A stretch of DNA of 64,000 nucleotides from CAVPTL01 sp963708725 (GTDB lineage Bacteria > Actinomycetota > Thermoleophilia > Gaiellales > JAICJC01): NCBI GenBank assembly GCA_963708725.1, contig CAVPTL010000020.1, positions 59,140 to 123,139 on the forward strand, read 5' to 3'. How positions within the stretch are numbered: position 1 is the first letter of the stretch; each line of letters starts with the position of its first letter. The position numbers and the translations under genes are program-made. Shown in pieces: positions 60,419-64,000 of this stretch. Below the pieces are notes generated by a model. It worked only from the letters and a program-made list of their open reading frames with translations, had not been told where the DNA came from and ran no database searches.

Positions 60419-61422
60419 GCCACCTCCTGCTTCTCCGGGGCGTCTTCGACGATCCGAAGCGCGGTCTCCGCCGGGCTGAGAGTCGGCCCGTTCAGCAGGT
60501 CATAGAGCACGGCCATCCGAACGACGAGCCCCGACCGCACCTGGTCGATGATGCGCGAGCTCGGTCCGTCGGCGACGTCCGAGTCGATCTCGACTCCGCG
60601 GTTCATCGGCCCGGGATGCATCACGAGCTGGCCGGGCCGGATGCGACCGGCGGTCACACCCCATCGAGCGGTGTATTCCGCGAGCGACGGGACGTAGTTC
60701 GCGCCCTCCTGCATGCGCTCGCGCTGCATCCGCAGGACGTACACCACGTCCGCCGAGGAGATGTCGGCGATGTCGTGTGAGATCTCGACACCCATCTCGC
60801 CGATGCCGCGCGGAATCAGCGGCGGCGGGCCGACCACCGTGACTCGAGCTCCCAGCATCCGCAGCCCCTGGATGTTGGAGCGCGCGACGCGTGAGTGCAG
60901 GACGTCGCCCACGATCGCAACGTGGAGGCCGTCGACGTTTCCGAGCGATCGTTTGATCGTGTAGAGGTCGAGCAGGCACTGGGTCGGGTGCTGGTGCTTT
61001 CCGTCCCCGGCGTTGACGACGTGCGCGTCGGTGTACTCGGTGATGATCCGCGGGGCTCCGATCCGCGGGTGGCGGATCACGATCACGTCCGGGTCATAGG
61101 CGGAGAGCGTCATCACGGTGTCCTTGAGCGACTCGCCCTTGTCCACACTCGATCCGCTGGCCTTCAGCGACATGGTGTCGGCCGAGAGCCGCTTTGCGGC
61201 GAGTTCGAACGACGAGCTGGTGCGGGTCGAGGACTCGAAGAAGAGGTTCATGACGGTGCGCCCGCGCAGAGTGGGCACCTTCTTGACGTCACGCTGCATC
61301 ACGCTCTCGAACCCGTGGGCCGTGTCGAGGATGCGCTCGATGGCGACGCGGTCGAGGTCGGTGATCGAGAGCAGGTGACGACGGGTGTCCGAGCTCTGTG
61401 GCGGGTACAGGTCGAAAGGCAT
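60415..61422 (-). CDS. pyrB: Aspartate carbamoyltransferase catalytic subunit
   Basis: 335 residues. Carbamoyl-phosphate site FFESSTRTSSSFELAAKRL, GSSVDKGESLKDTV, RHPRIG, HPTQCLLDLYTI, and MHPGPMNRGVEI. Transfers the carbamoyl group to aspartate. No pyrI regulatory subunit is near, as usual in actinobacteria. Starts 3 nt after pyrR. Confidence 0.97.
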   Translation of the reverse strand: MPFDLYPPQSSDTRRHLLSITDLDRVAIERILDTAHGFESVMQRDVKKVPTLRGRTVMNLFFESSTRTSSSFELAAKRLSADTMSLKASGSSVDKGESLKDTVMTLSAYDPDVIVIRHPRIGAPRIITEYTDAHVVNAGDGKHQHPTQCLLDLYTIKRSLGNVDGLHVAIVGDVLHSRVARSNIQGLRMLGARVTVVGPPPLIPRGIGEMGVEISHDIADISSADVVYVLRMQRERMQEGANYVPSLAEYTARWGVTAGRIRPGQLVMHPGPMNRGVEIDSDVADGPSSRIIDQVRSGLVVRMAVLYDLLNGPTLSPAETALRIVEDAPEKQEVA

Positions 61423-61425
61423 CCG

Positions 61426-61995
61426 CTACTCCCCGGTTTGAAGGACGATTTGGTCGATCTCGTCGACCTCGAGCAGTTGTACCTTGACGCGCTCGGTGCG
61501 CGCGGTCGGCATGTTCTTGCCGACGTAGTCGGGGCGGATCGGGAGTTCCCGATGTCCGCGATCGACCATCACCGCCAGCTGGACGCGCTGGGGACGGCCG
61601 TAGTCGAACACCGCGTCGATGGCGGCACGGATGGTGCGGCCGGTGTAGAGCACGTCATCGACGAGCACCACCGACCGGCCTTCCAGCGGGAAGTCGAGCC
61701 GAGTCGCTTTGACAACCGGCTGAGGGTGGGCGCGCTGGTCGCCGGCCCGCATGGTCATATCGTCGCGGTAGAAGGTGATGTCGAGCGCCCCGGTGGGCAC
61801 CGCGACGCCGGTGTACTCCTCGATCAACGTGCGCAGCCGCTGCGCGAGCGGCACACCGCGGGTATAGATGCCAACGAGTGCCAGGCGGGTTGGGTCGTCG
61901 TGCTTTTCGCTGATCTCGTGCGCGATTCTCCGGAGAGTTCGCTGCATGTGATCCTCGTCGAGCAGCACACGCTCGGCGGGCGCAGACACGCTCAT
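61426..61995 (-). CDS. pyrR: Bifunctional pyr operon RNA-binding regulator / uracil phosphoribosyltransferase PyrR
   Basis: 189 residues from ATG 61995 (AAGGAG five bases upstream). PRTase fold with the PRPP motif SVVLVDDVLYTGRTIRAAIDAVFDYGRP and the N-terminal HMQRTLRRIAHEISEKH, GIYTRGVPLAQRLR. PyrR binds a conserved leader hairpin in pyr mRNA when UMP is high. First gene of the operon; a matching RNA element lies 16-26 nt before its start. Confidence 0.95.
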   Translation of the reverse strand: MSVSAPAERVLLDEDHMQRTLRRIAHEISEKHDDPTRLALVGIYTRGVPLAQRLRTLIEEYTGVAVPTGALDITFYRDDMTMRAGDQRAHPQPVVKATRLDFPLEGRSVVLVDDVLYTGRTIRAAIDAVFDYGRPQRVQLAVMVDRGHRELPIRPDYVGKNMPTARTERVKVQLLEVDEIDQIVLQTGE

Positions 61996-62010
61996 TCATG
62001 CTCCTTTCCG

Positions 62011-62021
62011 GCCTCACTGGG
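62011..62021 (-). promoter_or_regulatory. Candidate PyrR-binding RNA element in the pyr leader
   Basis: The minus strand reads CCCAGTGAGGC at 62021-62011, matching the conserved CCnGnGAGGY core of PyrR-binding hairpins (CC and GG pair around the loop). It ends about six nt before the AAGGAG ribosome binding site, so PyrR bound there could block translation initiation, as known in Mycobacterium, instead of acting by attenuation; no terminator is seen. Confidence 0.65.
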
Positions 62022-62075
62022 CGCGGTTAAAAGTTGCAGAGGTTTCCGGCTGCTCGTGTATCTGCAGCCAGGGAC

Positions 62076-62739
62076 ATGCTACCAGCGCGAGCGGATGTGG
62101 CGCCGATCGGTCAAGCTGTCGTCGTGGAGGCGCTGCTCACAGATCTCGCAGCAGGCCAGTATCGGCCGCACGTTCAATCAGTACCGGGAGGCGGGTGCCG
62201 ACGATCTGCCCGACGCTGCCGAGATCCGTTTGGCCAATCTGCGCGCCTACCTCGATGCTCGCCGCGGCGCCGATGTGGTGGCTCTCGGCGAGGCGGCCGG
62301 GTACCAGGGGATGCGATGGTCGGGAATCGCGTTCACGAGCGAACGCGACCTCGCGCGTTGGGGGCCACCCTTCCGGCCGACCAGCCGTGGACGCAAGAAC
62401 GGCTGGAGCGAGCCGTCCGGCACGATCGTCCATCGAGTGTTGGGCGAACTCGACGCCGAGCATCGCGTGATCGTGTGGAACACCGTCCCGACCCACCCCC
62501 ACAAGCCGGGGTTGCCGCTCTCCAACCGACGCCCGAGTGTCACTGAGATCGAGGCCGGCGCCGTGTACGCGGAGCGACTGCTCGAGATTGTCCGGCCCCG
62601 AGTGGTCGTGGCCGTCGGACGCGTAGCCGAGGAGATCCTGGGTCCGCGGGCGACCTACGTTCGCCACCCGGCCAATGGCGGCGCGACCGCGTTTGCGGCA
62701 GGGATCGCCCGGCTACTGGCCCCACCCGCGAGCGTGTGA
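62076..62739 (+). CDS. Uracil-DNA-glycosylase superfamily protein, apparent single-base frameshift
   Basis: The C-terminal 190 or so residues, beginning near GRTFNQYREAG, match UDG-family proteins: RLANLRAYLDARRGADVVALGEAAGYQGMRWSGIAFTSERDL, VWNTVPTHPHKPGLPLSNRRPS, VVVAVGRVAEEILG, and the end VRHPANGGATAF. The expected N-terminus (VVVEALLTDLAA) is in another frame that starts at ATG 62076. Removing one base near 62150-62158 would join them. In the C-terminal frame the nearest start, ATG 62095, gives an implausible lead-in. Either the sequence carries an indel or the gene is broken. It would act on damaged DNA, though substrate is uncertain. Confidence 0.7.
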
Positions 62740-62763
62740 CAACTCCGCCCCAATTCTGCGCCG

Positions 62764-62794
62764 TGAATAAATGGTGCCAGGCACCATTTATTCA
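62764..62794. repeat. Perfect palindrome P3, core GGTGCC-A-GGCACC, between convergent genes
   Basis: TGAATAAATGGTGCC (62764-62778), central A, exact reverse complement (62780-62794). It shares the core with P1 and P2 and the TGAATAA start with P1. It contains the methyltransferase stop codon in its arm and fills the 52-base gap to the convergent UDG-family gene. It might act as a bidirectional terminator-like hairpin, though T tracts are short. Confidence 0.9.
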
Positions 62795-63538
62795 TCGGGT
62801 CGCTGTGATCAGGGCCCACTCGAGTGTGAACTCGAACTCCTGCCGACCACCGTGCACATCGCGCTCGAGATCCGCAAGTCCCTGGCGGTACTCATCGTCC
62901 GGTACGAGTGACAGCGTCGAGATGTAGCGACCGCGCACGCGTTCGAGCACGTCGACGCCCCGCGAGCGAGCCGGAACCGAGATCCGCTCGACGGCCGCGT
63001 CGGTGAACGCCGCCGCGCGCAGTTCCTCGACCAGTGCAGCCGGGTCAGGGAACCGCGCGAGGTCGATCGCCGGAATCGACGGGAAATAGTCGTTCAGGTA
63101 GAACCGCTCGAAGTGGTCGCGGTGGAAGCTCATGATCGCCAGGCGTCCGCCGGGTGAGAGAATCCGGCCCAGCTGGTCGATCGCCACGGTGCGGTCACGC
63201 ACGAGATGCATCACGAGATGCAGGTGGGCGGCGTCGAACCACCCGTCCTTGAACGGGAGCTTCTCAATCGAGGCCTGGCGCCAGCCGACCCGCTCGCCGC
63301 CCGGCCGTGCGCGGGCCTGCTCGAGCATCGCCGCCGACGGCTCGATCGCCCACACGCGCGCTCCGAGCTGCTCTGCGGCATATACCGCGAATCGCCCCGT
63401 ACCGCTGCCGACGTCGAGTAGGCGGCGAGGGGTGCCGAGTGACGCGAGCGTGCGATCGGCCAGAGCCTGCCATTGTCCCCCACTCGTTCGCAGCCGGTCG
63501 TACGACCCTGCCACCGCCTCGAAATGCGGATCAGCCAT
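62792..63538 (-). CDS. SAM-dependent methyltransferase, class I
   Basis: 248 residues from ATG 63538, overlapping the rnz stop by 8 nt. SAM-binding motif I LLDVGSGTGRFAVYAAEQLG, acidic residue in VWAIEPSAAMLEQA, motif II-III ASIEKLPFKDGWFDAAHLHLVMHL and LSPGGRLAIMSFH mark a UbiE/Methyltransf_11-like enzyme. Substrate unknown. Its stop codon lies in palindrome P3. Confidence 0.88.
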   Translation of the reverse strand: MADPHFEAVAGSYDRLRTSGGQWQALADRTLASLGTPRRLLDVGSGTGRFAVYAAEQLGARVWAIEPSAAMLEQARARPGGERVGWRQASIEKLPFKDGWFDAAHLHLVMHLVRDRTVAIDQLGRILSPGGRLAIMSFHRDHFERFYLNDYFPSIPAIDLARFPDPAALVEELRAAAFTDAAVERISVPARSRGVDVLERVRGRYISTLSLVPDDEYRQGLADLERDVHGGRQEFEFTLEWALITATR

Positions 63539-64000
63539 CAGCACGCACGAGCTGGGGCTCTCCACGCTCGGGAAGGGGCAACTCGATCGTGTCGAAATCG
63601 CGGGGCACGACGGTGTGCGGGAACTCGGCGCGGGCCTCGTCGCGGATGTCGCGCGGGAGGTATCGGGTCGAGAGATGCGTGAGCGCGAGCATCGTGACCT
63701 GGGCGTCTGATCCGATCTTGGCTGCCTGGAGCGCGGTGGAATGCCCAGTCTGGCGTGCGCGAGCCGCCTCGTCCTGGAGAAAGGTGGCCTCATGAACCAG
63801 CAGGTCAGCCCCCGCCGCGGCCTCGATCATCGATGGGCATGGTCGGGTGTCACCCGAGATCACCACCCGCCGGCCCCGGCGGGCCGGGCCGAGCACCTGG
63901 GCGGCGGTCACCTCGGTCCCGTCGGTCGCGATAACCGTCTCGCCACGCTGGAGCTGTCCGAAGGCGGGGCCGTCGGGAACGCCCAAGCGACGCGCCCCCT
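63531..64000 (-). CDS. rnz: Ribonuclease Z (partial, 5' end off the right edge)
   Basis: About 156 C-terminal residues are visible. LGVPDGPAFGQLQRGETV, VVISGDTRPCPSMIEAAAGADLLVHEATF (metal-binding Asp and Glu), TGHSTALQAAKIG, and LTHLSTRY are the RNase Z motifs after the missing HxHxDH site. It trims the 3' ends of tRNA precursors. The N-terminus and start codon lie beyond the window. Confidence 0.92.
   Translation of the reverse strand, partial: GARRLGVPDGPAFGQLQRGETVIATDGTEVTAAQVLGPARRGRRVVISGDTRPCPSMIEAAAGADLLVHEATFLQDEAARARQTGHSTALQAAKIGSDAQVTMLALTHLSTRYLPRDIRDEARAEFPHTVVPRDFDTIELPLPERGEPQLVRADG

Noticed and set aside
60895..62075. Long plus-strand ORF extending upstream from the UDG-family gene across pyrB and pyrR
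   Set aside because: The opposite strand encodes complete PyrB and PyrR; only the part after about 62150 has family similarity.

Overview
The window is a high-G+C, densely packed chromosomal segment of an actinobacterium, most likely a deep-branching, Thermoleophilia-like lineage. The evidence is an actinobacterial integration host factor gene (mihF) next to gmk-rpoZ, an actinobacterial LexA box in front of recA, and RNase Y with RNase J in the conserved rny-recX-recA-cinA and pnp-M16-dap-rnj blocks. This is inference from gene content and order; no rRNA or tRNA gene is present. No insertion sequence, prophage or CRISPR array was seen, and no gene-free stretch exceeds about 250 bases.

Layout. 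(1) 1-7950, minus strand: a catabolic and uptake cluster of amidohydrolase, thiol-dioxygenase-like cupin, Zn alcohol dehydrogenase, and a complete oligopeptide-type ABC importer (Tat lipoprotein, two permeases, fused double ATPase). It is transcribed away from a LacI-family regulator (7988-8947), with a candidate operator between them. (2) 8961-12082: a macro-domain protein, then a small secreted CxxC protein, response regulator and histidine kinase in one unit, preceded by three tandem 11-bp repeats typical of OmpR/PhoB-type binding sites. (3) 12108-21130: rny, recX, recA (LexA box), cinA, a RodZ-like protein, a DUF4269-like membrane protein and ftsK. (4) 21192-31062: a CtaA-like/CtaB fusion, a secreted propeller-like protein, a beta-lactamase-fold hydrolase, RNase J, dapA, dapB, a glyoxalase-fold protein, an M16 protease and MscS. 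(5) 31155-44418: pnp, rpsO, a UDP-glucuronate decarboxylase-like gene, hutD-like, ribF, truB, nrnA, rbfA, DUF503, a cation/proton antiporter, and infB-ylxR-nusA-rimP. (6) 44547-51951: dtd, a TPR protein, the transglutaminase/DUF58/MoxR trio, coaBC and a CpdA-like phosphoesterase. (7) 51955-53109: rpoZ, gmk, mihF. (8) 53187-61995: the operon pyrR-pyrB-pyrC-carA-carB-pyrK-pyrD, with a candidate PyrR RNA site before pyrR. (9) 62076-64000: a UDG-family protein, a methyltransferase and the 3' part of rnz.

Genes inside operons are joined by 1-20 nt overlaps, often ATGA or GTGA, implying translational coupling. Seven tail-to-tail pairs overlap, abut or nearly abut. Housekeeping operons are interrupted by single genes in the opposite orientation (antiporter, decarboxylase-like gene). 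Two genes (amidohydrolase, UDG-family) appear to carry single-base frameshifts that may be sequence errors or real decay.

The most intriguing unexplained element is a family of perfect palindromes built on the invariant core GGTGCC(A/T)GGCACC. Two lie in tandem after pnp and one lies between convergent genes near 62.78 kb. Their flanking arms differ in sequence but stay fully self-complementary.
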